In this document: piece after piece, positions 45,796 through 58,893 of the stretch
How positions within the stretch are numbered: position 1 is the stretch's first letter
Layout: every line of letters begins with the position of its first letter
Assembly (NCBI GenBank): GCA_950295325.1
Contig: OX485804.1
Location: 69,602,033-69,666,032, forward strand
Length of the DNA stretch: 64,000 nucleotides
Reading direction: 5' to 3'
DNA from: Polytrichum commune
Lineage: Eukaryota > Streptophyta > Polytrichopsida > Polytrichales > Polytrichaceae
Made by a program: the position numbers and the translations under genes
Notes under the pieces: model-generated
Told to the model about the DNA's origin: nothing
The model's database searches: none
Seen by the model: the letters and a program-made list of their open reading frames with translations, nothing else

Positions 45796-48722
45796 TGCAC
45801 AGAGTTACATTAACAAAATGGACATATTATACATAGAGGTTATTGTAAGACAAGTCAAGACATGGGCTTCAATACAAATCTTCAAATTGCAACTATGGAG
45901 CTAACGATTGCTTTATCATTAATTAATTACATTCTAGAAGCAAATTTCAATGTTGAAGAAGAAGATTACAACATCACAAACCAAAACAAAGTAAATGCAT
46001 GTAAATCCGGCATCATGCTCTAATGTGTTGATGAATCAACATTGCTCAAACACTTCAAACTATCAAGATGAAGCAACTAGCATGAAAACCCATGTCTTTG
46101 GCACAAAATCCAAGTCTCAATTCAAGTACAATTTGTGCCACAGATTGTAGTAGACAAGCATAATTATCAATATAACAACATTGATCAGAAAAGGTTTCTA
46201 CAAGGTTCTAGTGTGAGTTTTATTGTGTTGTAAGCACGTTAAGTGATGAAAAATGGTTAATGTCCATTGCTTGACATACCACAATGGCGAGGCCTACATG
46301 GGATCCATGATTGGCTCATATATTTGTTAATGGAGTTTTGGGTTAGCATGATTTATTTTGGATTGAGACAAGTGCATGTGCTTAGTTGCAGATTGACATG
46401 CCCCAACACATGTTGTTCTCACTCATGTTTATCTTTTTATGAACACAAGATAATTATGCTCTTTGTTCTTATTTTCCTTGATTCTTGCTTTGCATGATAT
46501 CACTTTCTAAAATTTCAACAGATCCCTTCTGTAATTACCAGCACACAGCTCATGTCACACCCCTTGAAAGTTTTTAATTTCTCACTAACATGTAATTTGA
46601 TTCATTTACTGTCAAAATAGAAAGCCCTCTACATTCTTTTTCCATATAGTGATGGAAACTTATCTCTAATGGGCTTTATAGAGGGGACAATCCATCAGAA
46701 ATGTGCCTTATTTTCAACTGCCCATTTCAGAAATTCGATAAACAGAAGTGGCCTGTAGGTTGAGGGCGAAGTCACTGAAGCCATTTTAATTAAAAACACC
46801 TTAACATATACAATTCAAGCTATATAAAACTTTTTTGTGTTTTCACATGCCTACTTCATGAGTTCCCATAACATCATAGGCGTGCACAACAAGCACTTAG
46901 ATTCCAAACATAGTAAAATACACTTTCGTGCTTACGTAAGTTTTATCGTCTCCATAGCCTTAAATGCTCAAGTTATCCACAAATGGTGCAAACACCTTGC
47001 TGAAACTATATTAAAACAGAGAAGTGGCCAGGCATCTACCTCGGATTCCGCACTTCGGTGTATTGTGCCTCCAGTGCATGACACCCTGTTGACTTTTGAC
47101 CTTTACAATGTTTTTGACTGTGTACAAAGTTGCATAGTCCTGTTTACTGCTTAAAAATGCACAAAGAGCATCGATCCCATACTACTGAAGACAGAGAATG
47201 TCAAATATCCTACTCATCCCAAGAAATTCCCTTAAGTAATGATGTAATTGCTCAAGTAGTCTTTGGTGACGGCAAATGAAAGCCCACACTGATGATGCAA
47301 AGCAGTCTGTTTCAGTATTTTATGACAAATACACATGAACTGGGAGTCCTTCAAGACTCGATATTCAAGGAAATGTCAATGTAAATGCGATCCTCCCAAG
47401 AGCAGAACACGGAACTGTACTGAACTTCGGAATACACTTTAGTAACAAAGCTTAAAAATTAACTCGCACAAGTAGTGGAGATACCTTTTCAGATGTCATT
47501 TGACCACCAAAATGTGGGAACCAAGTATCTTACAGTAAGACAACCTCGGCTGGTCACAACACTCATGCAATGATTACTTGTGGAGTATTCCTGTCATGCT
47601 AATCCAGGTGCCGAACAGGACAATCTGCCAGAAGCAGTAAAAGTTACTAGATAATGTGTGGGAAACTAGGTTTACGCATACACTAATATACAATAGAGGA
47701 AGGAACTCTTAAACCCTGTCCAGCCACAAAAGCAGACTAAATAATGTGACCAATGAGTAAAAAAAACAATCAAGCAAGTTTAAGAATAATCCAGATCCAT
47801 GTCTGGGAATTGTGTCCATTCCATCCAAAGTGACAAACATCACACCATTCAACTGCGCTACTTCTGCAGCAGCCAGGTGCTTTACCCCAGAAAATTGAAA
47901 GAATTGCTGTATTGGGACTCATTGATACATAAATAATTAATGTGCAAAGCAATGCACAACAGCAGGATCCCACAATCACATTGGCAATTGTTTCCACAAT
48001 TGGTTGAATATCAATCAATAATGACAATCCCAGTTGTAGAAAGTCACCTCACATGCTGCGAACTGCTTCTAGGGTGCTCCACTTCATCCTTCCATCAAAA
48101 ATGGACGCTCTCGTCACTAAATGCTCCAAAACATTTGTCCTGGAGACTTGATCTCCCGTTTGAAGGACTGGATAGCATCGCTGCAGACTTGGTCTAGAGA
48201 AGAGCTGAATTTCAGAGATACTTCAATGTCCCGCAGCACGGTGACATAGAGTCGTATTCACAGCAAAGGTGCCTGCATTTAAAGTGCCATCCCAATTTAA
48301 ACGAGGATATTTATCTGCTTGCAGAATTGGGTTTATGGGGTAGCAGTAAAGTGACAAAGAAGCCCATGTTTGGCCAGTCACTGCAGTCAAGCATAATCTC
48401 CTGCTTTCTTCAAATATGTTTCTTCATGTCACTTGGTGAAGGAAATAGTACATGTATTGTACAAAGGCTGGAATGGGCATGAATACCAAGGCCTAGAAAT
48501 TGTGGGCGCGTGTCAAAAGGTAGAAAGAGCATGCAAGACGCCTACATGCCTTGTACTCTTAATCAGCTGACCAAAATCCATCCATCAATCCTTTGATGAT
48601 ACCAGTACCCTTCAGTGCAGAGCTCAGTTCTTTAAACCCTGCTGTAAACAGCCCAATTCTTTGTGCACCTAGATAAGGTGAGGAGGGTCAATGAGTTCCA
48701 GTGGAAGTGGCTTTGAAAGGAA
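45796..48722. other. Region between the hAT element and FEX gene
   Basis: No separate gene supported. A fragment of repeat family B is at about 46640-46725 (TCTCTAATGGGCTTTATAGA, then TGCCTTATTTTCAACTGC). The last several hundred bases may be 3' untranslated region of the minus-strand FEX gene. Confidence 0.45.
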
Positions 48723-51678
48723 TTAGAAGTGATGTGTCAGGGTTGTAAGAGTAAAGACTAAAGCGCCCACAGAGAAGGTGCAGAAGAGCATGATGCCAGC
48801 ATAGGCATAAGCACGCCATCGATGCGGACTTTGATGTAATGCATAAATCTCCACAACAAAAGTTGAGACAGTACTCATGCATCCAAGCAACCCAATTTGC
48901 AAGCCCTTAACCAGCAAGGCAGAGCGATCTGGTGCCTGCAGTGGCCACAAAATATAAGACATTAAATGAATGTATACATTGACAAATGATACCCTACAGT
49001 TGAAGGCCCGTTGCAGAATTAAATCCACAGATTGTCTATGTGACTGCATCTTGCTACCAAGCATCTGGTGTCCTAAACAACTTTAGAGAATATAAGAAAC
49101 CCTCATCAAAATCCATACATCTTCACTTTAAACCTCTGACCTTCCAAGGTTATGATAATAATGTTGCAGCAATTTGAAGTGGTCCTCTTCAAAACAAGAG
49201 GCACATAAAGAACATACTGAGAGGATCTTAGCTGAGAAGAGTCATTTAAAAGCAACAGAGGACTGTAGAAAACGTTGGACCACATAACCACTCCAAGACG
49301 AAAACTATTATGTCAGTATCGGCAATCACCACCACTATTGCGTGATCAAGAAGCTGGGGATGGCTAGAAAGGGGAAACATACCACAACAAGGACAACAGC
49401 AAGGCCCGCCTCAAGAGTTGAGGCCACAAGATTCGTCAGTAAAGTGCCAATGGGTAGCCACTTAAGATGGCGCTTTGGCCCAATCCCTTGACCATTCAAC
49501 CTAGCCAAAAGCCAACGAGCCCACACTCCAGGAGGACCAACCACACATGCCAGCCAAAGCCGCCTCCTCTCCACTGAATCGGTATCAACAACTGTTAGAA
49601 CTATAGCACCTACCCAGAGAACAAAACTTGTAGCAAGAAAAACCAGCATGCCTATCCTTCGCCGATGAATATTATCAGCAGAACAGCCCGAAAATCTCTG
49701 GGAACCTCTGCGTGCACACACTCGCCTCATTTGAGAAAGGCTATACTGCAACAATTTTGCAGAGTCCATTCCCACTGTGAGGGACATTTGAGACAGCTGC
49801 AATCCTGCACAAATAAAATGTAACGTTCAGGTTCAAAAAAATTTAAAATTCTACGGCATAGTAGGCATCAGGGAGCCTACTATGGAATTTTAATTTTAAA
49901 AGATCACTCTTTCCAGCCTCCTGTAGCTACCTTCATGTGGGAACTGACTGCTAATGTCGAAGGACATAGAGAAGGCAACCTAAATTCAAGATTCAGTACA
50001 AATGGTAACACAATGTGTTTCAATCATGCAAACCAGAAAGACAAAACACCTTATTCTAGTTCAAGCAAGTTACAACTTACACAATCATCACCGAAACCAC
50101 AGAGCTAAAAGGCCCTACTAGTCACAACTCACCAATGAGTAACCCCACCAATGAGCGCACCCACAATCCCCTGGTTATCATAGCAAGCATCTGTTGATTC
50201 CAAGAAGCATATGTAGTGATACTGCCCATGAGGCCTGTCGATAGCCCTATGGCTAAGAGCTCCGAGAACAGTGCAATGTCCTTCTTCAGAACAACTCCGA
50301 CCCAACCCATGAAGAAACATCCAACCTGCCATTCTCACACACCCAGAATTTCTCAGTCCACCATCAGACACTGTAAAACGAGGACAGACCTAACGACCTG
50401 GATTACCCGAACTTCTGCAGAGACCTAATTCCAACATTTTTTTGCAGAGACCATTCAATGATGCCCTGACATGCATGGAAGTGTGTCTCCGGTAAACAGG
50501 CACATTTGTAGAAGAGCTCACCATGTTGGCAGGAAGATCGATGAACAACGGGCTATCATCAGTTGTGACATTCAGAATACCATTAAACAAAATCTCCAAG
50601 CCGTACCTGATGCAAACCTGTACAAGGTAAATTACCAATATCAGTGACCCAATTCACTGTTACCATCAAACTTCCACCTCAAAAATAACAAAAACAGAAT
50701 CACACAAATCTCCAGCTGCAAACAATTACTTTAGGTCACATCATACCAAGTGAGACTCGTATCATTCCCCACTTCGCGTAAAAGCTACTTTACATCCCAC
50801 ATTTACATAATCCTCTATGTTCCAGCCTACAAGGAACTAAACAACCTGAATCCAGAGAACTCTGTATTTTATGGAATACAAACACAACAACATAGAGGGG
50901 AACTGCTTCCTGACCCCTAAGATGCCAAATGTTGTCAAATGAGCCAGCGCAGATATATACTCCAATGTTGGTGATAGCTTTAACAATTTTGCCTGCACAA
51001 ATGTGTGCAAAGCATCACATGTAAGCTGAATTCCAACAAAAACAGAAGATATCCCCATTCCATTGCATCTTTCCTTCCCTCCATAACAGCCCACTTCATG
51101 TTCAATTGAAACAACACCAGAGTATAAAATAAGAGTAGTCGCGAAGTGATTCATTCTCCGAGCCTTACCGAAGAAGGCTGGGAGACGGACCTCGTCCGGT
51201 GCAGCTGAGGCGGACTCCCCTGCACCACAACGTCCACAATACCATCGCTGTGATCACTTGTGCTAGCCTTAGCCGTGGCCACAGGCGAGCCATCCTTGAT
51301 CTCCAGCGGATGCAATGCAACCACACTCCGCCTACTCCCTTCCCCCTCGTGATGATCGCAGTGTGAGCACCCTGCATCCCCTGCTTCTGGATCTGCTACC
51401 CCTGTATCCCCTGCTTTCGCTTCCATCTCATCCATCCGCACTCCCTCCTCCTCTTCCTGGTCGTCCCTCGAGTACAACCTACTCGTCTCCCGGTACATGG
51501 TGTTTGACGCATCTTCTCCCTTCCCACCACCACCTGCCCCTAAACACCCCGCCGTACACTCCACCACCACTCCCATCCCTCTCCCGGATCTCCCTTTCTC
51601 CCTTTCCTTCTCCTTCCCGTCTCTGAACGGAGGGCCATACACATGCAACGCTTGCTCACACCTCTCCGCCTTCTCCAT
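48723..51678 (-). CDS. FEX: FEX/CrcB-type fluoride export channel (five exons)
   Basis: Minus-strand exons: 51678-51169, 50617-50522, 50325-50133, 49804-49383, 48935-48723, all GT-AG with agreeing phases, giving 477 residues. Eukaryotic FEX is a fused pair of CrcB units in the plasma membrane that lets fluoride leave the cell. First unit: VCIRYGLE (171), the pore Asn in LPANMVGCFFMGW (about 198) and STGLMGSITTYASW. Second unit: ARWLLARLNG, PIGTLLTNL with the matching Asn, and GLLGCMSTVSTFVVEIYA. The first ~165 residues are a hydrophilic, acidic, Ser-rich cytosolic extension containing CSHCDHH. The ATG at 51678 is the first in a frame open to 51723; internal ATGs are possible starts, so N-terminal length is uncertain. 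Confidence 0.92.
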
Positions 51679-53703
51679 CACCTCCCTTCCCCTCCCTCCC
51701 TCCCTCACTAAAAACACCCTCACCTACTCACCTCCCCTGTCACTGCCTGCACACACCCCAACCATCCGACACAATAGCCACTCCATCAGTCCCTCCTCCC
51801 TCCCATCACATTCCCCACCCGCATCGTTATGTCCGCATTCCGTCCTCACACCACATCATCATCCTTCATCAACATATCCTACTTCCCTGGTAAGTTCACA
51901 AGCAGACCGAAACGAGCACAGCGACCTAATTCGGCATCAACCTGTGATGAGGATCACCTGGAGCGAAACCGGTGGTGAAACCCTGCGCTCAATCCATGAC
52001 GAGGGGGGGCCCGACGCTTGTCCGCCCTCCCGCCCGCCCGCCCGCCCGCCGACAGGGCGGGGATGGTCGAGTGAGCGTGTGCTCGTCCCCGAGTGATTGT
52101 TGTGGTTAGTGCGATGTGCAATCTGGCCGTGGTGCCGATCGAGGGAGCAGCTGGGGCAGGACGGCAGATAGATAGAGAGAGAGAAAGGCGAGCAGCGAGA
52201 TCGATCGGAATAGCCGGCTCGGAAAACGCCTCCCCTGAAAACCCTTGCAAGCATGGCATGGGATGGGGCATGGCCTGGCCACCAAGCTTCAGGCCACCCC
52301 TCCCCCCCCCGCACGAGGACGACGACGAGAACGACGACCCCGGATGACACTCATCCGTACGTTCCGGATGGATGAAGTCTAGTCCCGCCAAGTACGTCGG
52401 CCGGGCCCGGCCGGGCTGGGGCTGAGTGAGCGAGTGAGTGACTGAGCGGAGTGCGCCTACCTACTCCCTTCGCCTGCCACCTGTCACTACTCTCCACCAG
52501 TTTGGTAACACCCCTTTTCACACTGTCTGGATCTTGCCGTAGCCCACTTCTCCTATGATTTGGGCGAACCAACCCATACACTCGTTCGTTCCTTGTTGGA
52601 CGCCTAAACCCTTGCCTCCAAGGAACCAGTGTTCAGGTTGGATTGCCCCAGCCCTGCTCCGCTTCTCACGTGATTAGTACACAATGGTTTGGGAATCCAA
52701 ATCAAGGCCATAGCCACTATCCTCGTGTGGAGACCACACACGTTCGAAACCATTGGTTTTGGTAAGCCAAGGTTAAAAGAATTTCAGCCTTGACATGTTG
52801 CTTGATTTTGAGGAGGTTGGTTTGAACGTCAATCCCTTTTTTATTGGATATATATACGTCCATTTTCAACTCTGATTCAAGACAGCGGTTGCTTAAAACC
52901 TCTCCGTCCAACTCCGACAGACAATTTTTGCCGGAAAGAAAGAGGGACCGACATTGAAACCAACTTCCTTGAAGTTTGGCATGTGTCAAGGTTGAAATCT
53001 TGGCTTTTCATACTCCGTTTCGAAACTAGCATTTTCAAACATTTGTGGCCTCCCCTCTAGAGCTCATATGAATGTCTTACTCAAAGCAAAGATTCATGTG
53101 CTCATTAAATGGCTATACAAGCCCCTCCAATTATGTTGACTATCAAGTCTAGAATGGTTATCCTATTTTGAACACGTAACTAGTACAATCGCTTTTAAAC
53201 ACATGTATTTTTGGTATCCGTTTTTGGAATCACACCAAACCACATACCACACAACTAGAAGTGTGATAATATAATCTTGTTTACTGAATAAAATTTTGAA
53301 TAAGGGTTGTTTACCTCACTTCAGGTAGAGAGATTGAGAGCTCAAAGAAAGGAAGCTTCGCTTTGGTGGAAATGGGCCTCTCACTCATGTTTTTCCACTC
53401 AACACTACTTTACGCTTGAGCTTTCGAACTTGAAGAGGTTGTGAAGTCTTCTCTCTACTTGACAAAAGAAACTAGCCAGGTGGCCATGCACCTCATGTGT
53501 TCCAGAAAACAAAACAAAAAACTTTATGAAGCTATCAACTCATCACTTTCACTTTTTTACCAAGTTGGGAAGACTCGTGTGACACTCAAACGTATGTCCA
53601 ATTTTGCCATGTGAGCAAGCACCTACAAACTTCCCTCTTTTCTCCACATGTCATTGCTCTCAATGAGATCGTCTCCGCTAGTTGGTGAAATCGTCTTTTT
53701 TTT
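51679..53703. other. FEX leader/promoter region and AT-rich flank
   Basis: From 51500 to about 52450 the plus strand is pyrimidine- and then C/G-rich, unlike the AT-rich surroundings, with a CGCCCGCCCGCCCGCC run near 52030 and an AG-run (AGATAGATAGAGAGAGAG) near 52166. This is the likely transcription start region of FEX. Frames of 130-200 codons here are compositional. From 52600 on the DNA is AT-rich and gene-free. Confidence 0.5.
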
Positions 53704-54190
53704 CACTACATTGTTTATGGTATTTAGTGTCACGAACACTATTTGTGAAGGGCCCAATCTAGATGCCTAGAGGTCTCAAAGTGTCACATCCACTAATTGC
53801 CAAAATGATACTATTTGTCACATAAGTAACTTTTTGAACGTGAGAACATACTTACATTATGACAATTAGCGTAGCATATTGGGATACTTGAGATGATAGT
53901 TTTATGTCTTAATATGCAAGGGAAAATATTATCAAACATGCTTTTGGCAATTGTCCTTTGTGTACACTTTAGTCAAAGTGTAGATTTTATTATGTAGAGT
54001 AGTCATACACCTCATTACACTATTGAGCATACTCGTGCCAAGATATTGGTCAATGCACTTGAATGTCAAGTGTCAGGAGGAGACACTAATGATGATGTTG
54101 TTGATCATCACCATAACCTAGCACACGTGTCCAAACAAGGTAAGTTACATTATTTTGCATGTGACACTAAATACCATAAACGGTGTAGTG
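53704..54190. mobile_element. CACTA-ended non-autonomous element, copy 1
   Basis: Starts CACTACATTGTTTATGG, continues TATTTAGTGTCAC, and ends with the inverse, GTGACACTAAATACC then ATAAACGGTGTAGTG. The 30-base ends and CACTA start suggest the CACTA (En/Spm) group; no exact three-base target duplication is seen. 487 bp, no transposase. Confidence 0.65.
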
Positions 54191-55157
54191 CAATCACTTT
54201 TACTTTGCTTTTGTCATGACGTGGATCAACACATGACATGTGTTGTGTGTGTTAATTTCATGTTGTTTGTTTTATTTCCACCAACGAAAAGGCTTAATTC
54301 TCCGAGCTCTTCATTTTAGAGTTGTGAGATTGTCCAATGTAAGAACATGACCCTTACAAATTACACTAAAAAGGATATCTAGTATTTGATACACTAAACA
54401 CAACACACATACACTAAATGTCAATAACCCTATGAAAGTAAGGAACATTGGATGTAAACTCAAACACTACATATCAATTATGGTAATATGTGGAAGTCAC
54501 ACGTTTGAATTTAGTGTTAGTAAGGATATAAAAAAGGATATAATAAGGGAGGTGGCAATATAGAAGGTAGCAACACATTTATGTCTAACACTAATTATCA
54601 AAGAATTGAGAATTAGTGTTGAGTAGGGTAGGGTGGTAACAACACTAAATATAATCAAACACCTCATATCCTATTTAGTGTAGTGGAGAGGCCACTCTCA
54701 TAGAGTAGTGGCATGTGGCATGTGAGGGAAATTAGGAGCTTTACTCCACTCACCCAACCATACTCATCACACGTTCAATTATCTGAAATTTCATAAATAT
54801 CTATAATTCTTATTGTGACAATATTGTGTTATTAGACATGTGTGTATATATATATAGAGAGTAAAAATAGTGTTGTAATAAACAAGTAAGAAGACACACT
54901 CACACAACTTCGCATGTCAAAAAGTGAAATTAACTTGGAAAATGAAAAGTTCACACTAATGACCCTATGTGGTGTAGAGAAATTGGATGCACGGATGAAT
55001 GCCACCTAAGTGTACATGAATGGTGTAGTGGATACAACACCCACCAAGAGGAGTGGCAAGTGGGTGGTGGGGGGGGAGTAGGGTAGGCACTATTTACTCA
55101 ACATACAGAGGAGTGCCATCTAAGTATTTGTAGTCCGGGTAAAAAGTTGAAGCTCAA
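54191..55157. repeat. Spacer rich in ACACTAAA/TTTAGTGT words
   Basis: Many short inverted ACACTAA and TTAGTGT words (for example near 54365, 54395, 54415, 54510, 54595, 54665) suggest piled-up ends of related CACTA-type elements, too decayed for me to delimit. A TATATATATA/GAGAG run is near 54848. Confidence 0.4.
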
Positions 55158-56010
55158 GTGTAAAGTGTCTATGTCATTTAGTGTCACTTATCTTATCTTG
55201 AGGCATATGCTAGGTGATCTTAACAAATCAACAACTTCGTCACTAGTGTCATCTCATGACATTTGGCAGTCAAGTGCGCTTACCAATATCTTCACATGAG
55301 TATGTTTAATAATGCTATGAGGTGTATGTCTATGTTACACAATGGTCTACAAGTTGACTAAAGTGTACACAAACAACATTTGGCACAAGGACTTTCAATA
55401 ATACGTTCCTCTTGCATACTAAAATGTAAACAAATGACACCCTAACCTCCATAATTTCATCCTATGTATGTCACTCCCTCTCTTATATCATGAAATCCTA
55501 GGGACCATATGTGCTCAATTTAAATCTCCCTCCTCGTTGTCACATTTCCCTCTCATATATCACGGGGTTTGACATTAAAGTAATCCACCAAAGAAATCAA
55601 TCCACACGCTCGAATGCATCACATTGTTATCGTTGTAATTATTGTCATTATTGCAACGTTGTTCCATAATGTCACATGTTCCACTAATTCTTTATTATCA
55701 TGCATCCATGTTAACATTACATACCTCCTTAATATCATGTGCACTTTGGTTGACACATGCGTAATATTAAGGAGGTTAGAGTGTATGCTCAATATTATCT
55801 TCCCCTTGCATACTAAAACGTAAAACTATCATCTCAGGTGTCCTAATGTGCTACACTGAATGTCCTAATGTGAATATTTATCACTTAAGAAGTTACTTAT
55901 GTTGACAAATAATATCATATTGGCAATCAACAAATGTGACACTTCGAAACCTCTAGGCATCTAGTTTAGGCCCTTCACATGTAGTACTCAATATCATAAA
56001 CAGTGTAGTG
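55158..56010. mobile_element. CACTA-ended element, inverse copy 2, interrupted
   Basis: Inverse of 53704-54190. The end at 56010 (CATAAACAGTGTAGTG) mirrors 53704, the stretch GATGCCTAGAGG near 53768 appears inverted near 55955, and TGTACACTTTAGTCAA near 53960 appears inverted near 55358. About 340 bases (roughly 55450-55795) have no counterpart in copy 1 and look inserted. Both outer ends are flanked by related sequence (CAA after 54190 and after 56010). Confidence 0.65.
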
Positions 56011-56487
56011 CAAAGAAGAAGTCCTCTTGAAAACGATTGCTCTCTTACATGTGCCCACACAAACTACCTTCCGTCTCTCATGCACCCAAATGTTCCAATC
56101 ACCAACCTACTTGCTACATGCAATTTTCCATATGTCAATTCGGGTTTCATGGTTTACATGGTTGAATGATCTAACGACCATTGTGATTTTACTTTCATCC
56201 ATTTTCAATACCCTTCCAAATTCTCATTGAATTACAGGTATATTACGGTAATCATTTGTATCATTAATAACGAACGTTTTAGTATTTAAACAATTACAAC
56301 AAACTAATACACACTCACACACGTTGAGAACCCCTAATGCATGCAGATGAATGTTGTAGTGTATTTCCATTGAAAAGTGAAAAGAAAAATGTTCTGTAAT
56401 GACACATTTGGTAGTATCATTTCCACTAGGTAGCGTATTTATTGATGACATCAACATATTATTTTCACTTTTGCATGGGAATGTTCC

Positions 56488-56739
56488 GTAACCGGTTGGT
56501 CGCTTTGTTTCGCCGAGGTGGCACTACACGATTGGCTCTGAGCACACAGGTTTGCAGACGATAACCTCGACATCCCAGCCGGTTATGATCATCTAAATCG
56601 GATATGTTGAAGAAGACGACAGGTGACCCACTGTTTAGGTCACATGCGCGGCTCAACAAAGCGGCCAACCGGTTACGTCCGGTAATCGTTTTATTGGAAC
56701 CGGTTCTGCACCGATAACCTTTCCAATAAAACGATTACC
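56488..56739. repeat. Double inverted repeat with CCGGTT cores
   Basis: A 22-base segment at 56488-56509 (GTAACCGGTTGGTCGC...) is inverted with one mismatch at 56655-56676. Directly after it, GGTAATCGTTTTATTGGAA (56681-56699) is perfectly inverted at 56721-56739 around a 21-base loop that begins with CCGGTT. The DNA between the outer arms is GC-richer than its neighbours and encodes nothing obvious. Confidence 0.85.
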
Positions 56740-58084
56740 TAATACATAGTATCTCTCATACATCCATACTCCAAGGATAAACGTTTGTTCATGTACACAT
56801 GTATGCAATTTTGTGTCATGGACTTGGGCTAGAGTTTTGTGGTGTCTTTGTTAACTCATATTGGGAAGGTGAATACATAGTACTGTAGGCTGAGAGCAAG
56901 TTGGGCACAAAATGTTTGATAACTGAGTTGTTCATAAAAAGGTTTAGGTGGTTCATAACAACATTTCTGAAAAATTAGGCAAATATGTATATGCGCATTT
57001 ATTTATCATGCACATAATATGTACTACATAAAAATCCATGCATTGTAATTCATTTTCTATCTATTCATGGCAGCTAAGTACACAATGTTATTAGGGTTTA
57101 GGTTGAGCTATCTCAATGTGCTTATCAGGGTTGTAAACAATCTAACTCTGCATGCTCTTAAGTTTTTTACATTCTTGAATTTGAGAGATTCACTACCTGG
57201 CACTTGAATGCTAAGTTGACTCCATGTGAACGTGCGTGACAAGTTGCGTTGTTAATGCACGTGAGTTGTCGACTTTGGATTGAGTTGTTCCAATGCACAA
57301 ACTTTCCTAATATTTAAACAATTTGATGAATGTTTCTCCTTCCATTTAGGCCATATGCCTCAACAATCTAGGGAAAATGATTGGTTGTTTTATTATTATT
57401 TTATGCCCAACTTGCTACTAGCCTACAGTAAAGTATAATTCAATAGCACGTCTCATGACATTAAGTAATACGGCATGTGCATCCATGCTTAGATGGTAGG
57501 TAGGTGGATAGGTAGCTAAGTCAATATGTAAATGCATGTGGGTGAGTGTCAAGTAAGCATGTAGCAACCTCCTTTTAGGACTGAAAGGGGCCAAATATCA
57601 AAACAAATTTGGGGAAAAACTTGTGTTAAAATATACAGGTTCACACAATGACATGGGTTGTCAGTAGTCCGGTCACCACCTATCTAGAGCCACAAAGCTT
57701 CATAAGTGTCACCCTCCACTAACCTAGAGGCCCTACATGTCTTCTTTCAATTGTCGTCCTCCTCTACATGTAGCTAGCGACACAACTCCTTGCCAACAAA
57801 TTTGAGTTTCATCACCATTTGTGAGATCTCCCGCATCCAAATTTTCCCTCCCTTGGCTCTTCATTACCACATTGTTCATCGCCTATGAGCTCTTCGTCGC
57901 CATAGCAGTCATAGACTACGAGTCCATCGTCGCCTTTGGCAATACCTTTCTGTTTGGTTTCATCACCCAAGATGAAGGTGCATTGGTTGCTAGTGATTAA
58001 TGATTGTAATTGAAGTGACTAGTGACCAATTTCTTTGTTGATTACTCCCTAGTTACAACTTGCCAATTTTATATTCCTTGATGG
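56740..58084. other. Gene-free AT-rich region
   Basis: No gene or RNA supported. Confidence 0.5.
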
Positions 58085-58893
58085 GGAGTTTGTACCAATG
58101 TTGGACTGGTATCGTTTTTTTTAAATAAAAAATAAAAAATACCATTTGGGTATCTATAATGAGGATTTCACACTTTTTGATATCAGTAAAGTATAGGTAG
58201 TCGAGGGTATTTTTTTTATACCATTCGGGTCTATATACCATGCAAGAACTTTCATACCCATGTAAAATCACCCTAGTACCAATATGATTCAAAATGGCTA
58301 TGACTCAAATAATAAGTCGGGTATACAAAGATTCTCCCACCTTCACATACTCACCAAATATTAATAACTGGTTGGTATTAAAATTTTAATACAACGGGGA
58401 GATCACTCCATTGTCAAGTTGAACACCATGTGCGACCAAAAAAAAATCTTCTTTTGGTAAGTTGCACCACCAAAATGGGTCAAAATTTTATCAAATTGTT
58501 TTCATGAGTAGATACACATAGTACCTATGACATAGTTAAAAGTGGTAACTAAATTTGATGATTTGTTTTTTTCATAAAACATACCGTTTCTAACTAGAAT
58601 GACACATAATTGAACTAAAAAAATTACTTAAACAAATAAAGATGACTAAAAATTTCAAAAATATATACAAAAGATACTATCAATGGTTATGTATATGTAG
58701 AAAAAATATCATAAATTTTAAAATTATATATGGCATGTAATATAGGGGTAGCAAACTTTGTCCGCACGTGGTGTCAACTTGACAATGAAGTGACCTCCCC
58801 GTGATTAATACCCATGTATAGGTTCTTTGAAACCATTATTATGTTGATTATTGATACCATGCAATTCACATATATACCAATCCAACATTGGTT
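58085..58893. mobile_element. Foldback-type element
   Basis: ACCAATGTTGGACTGGTAT near 58094 is inverted at about 58872-58890 (ATACCAATCCAACATTGGT). Inner arms also match: GGGGAGATCACTCCATTGTC near 58396 against GACAATGAAGTGACCTCCCC near 58780, with TCAAGTTGA beside each. The left arm contains about 250 more bases than the right. No reading frame. Confidence 0.7.

Noticed and set aside
51497-52391. Frames of 130-200 codons on both strands
   Set aside because: Composition (Pro/Ser or Arg/Gly) follows the pyrimidine- and GC-rich FEX leader; no domain.
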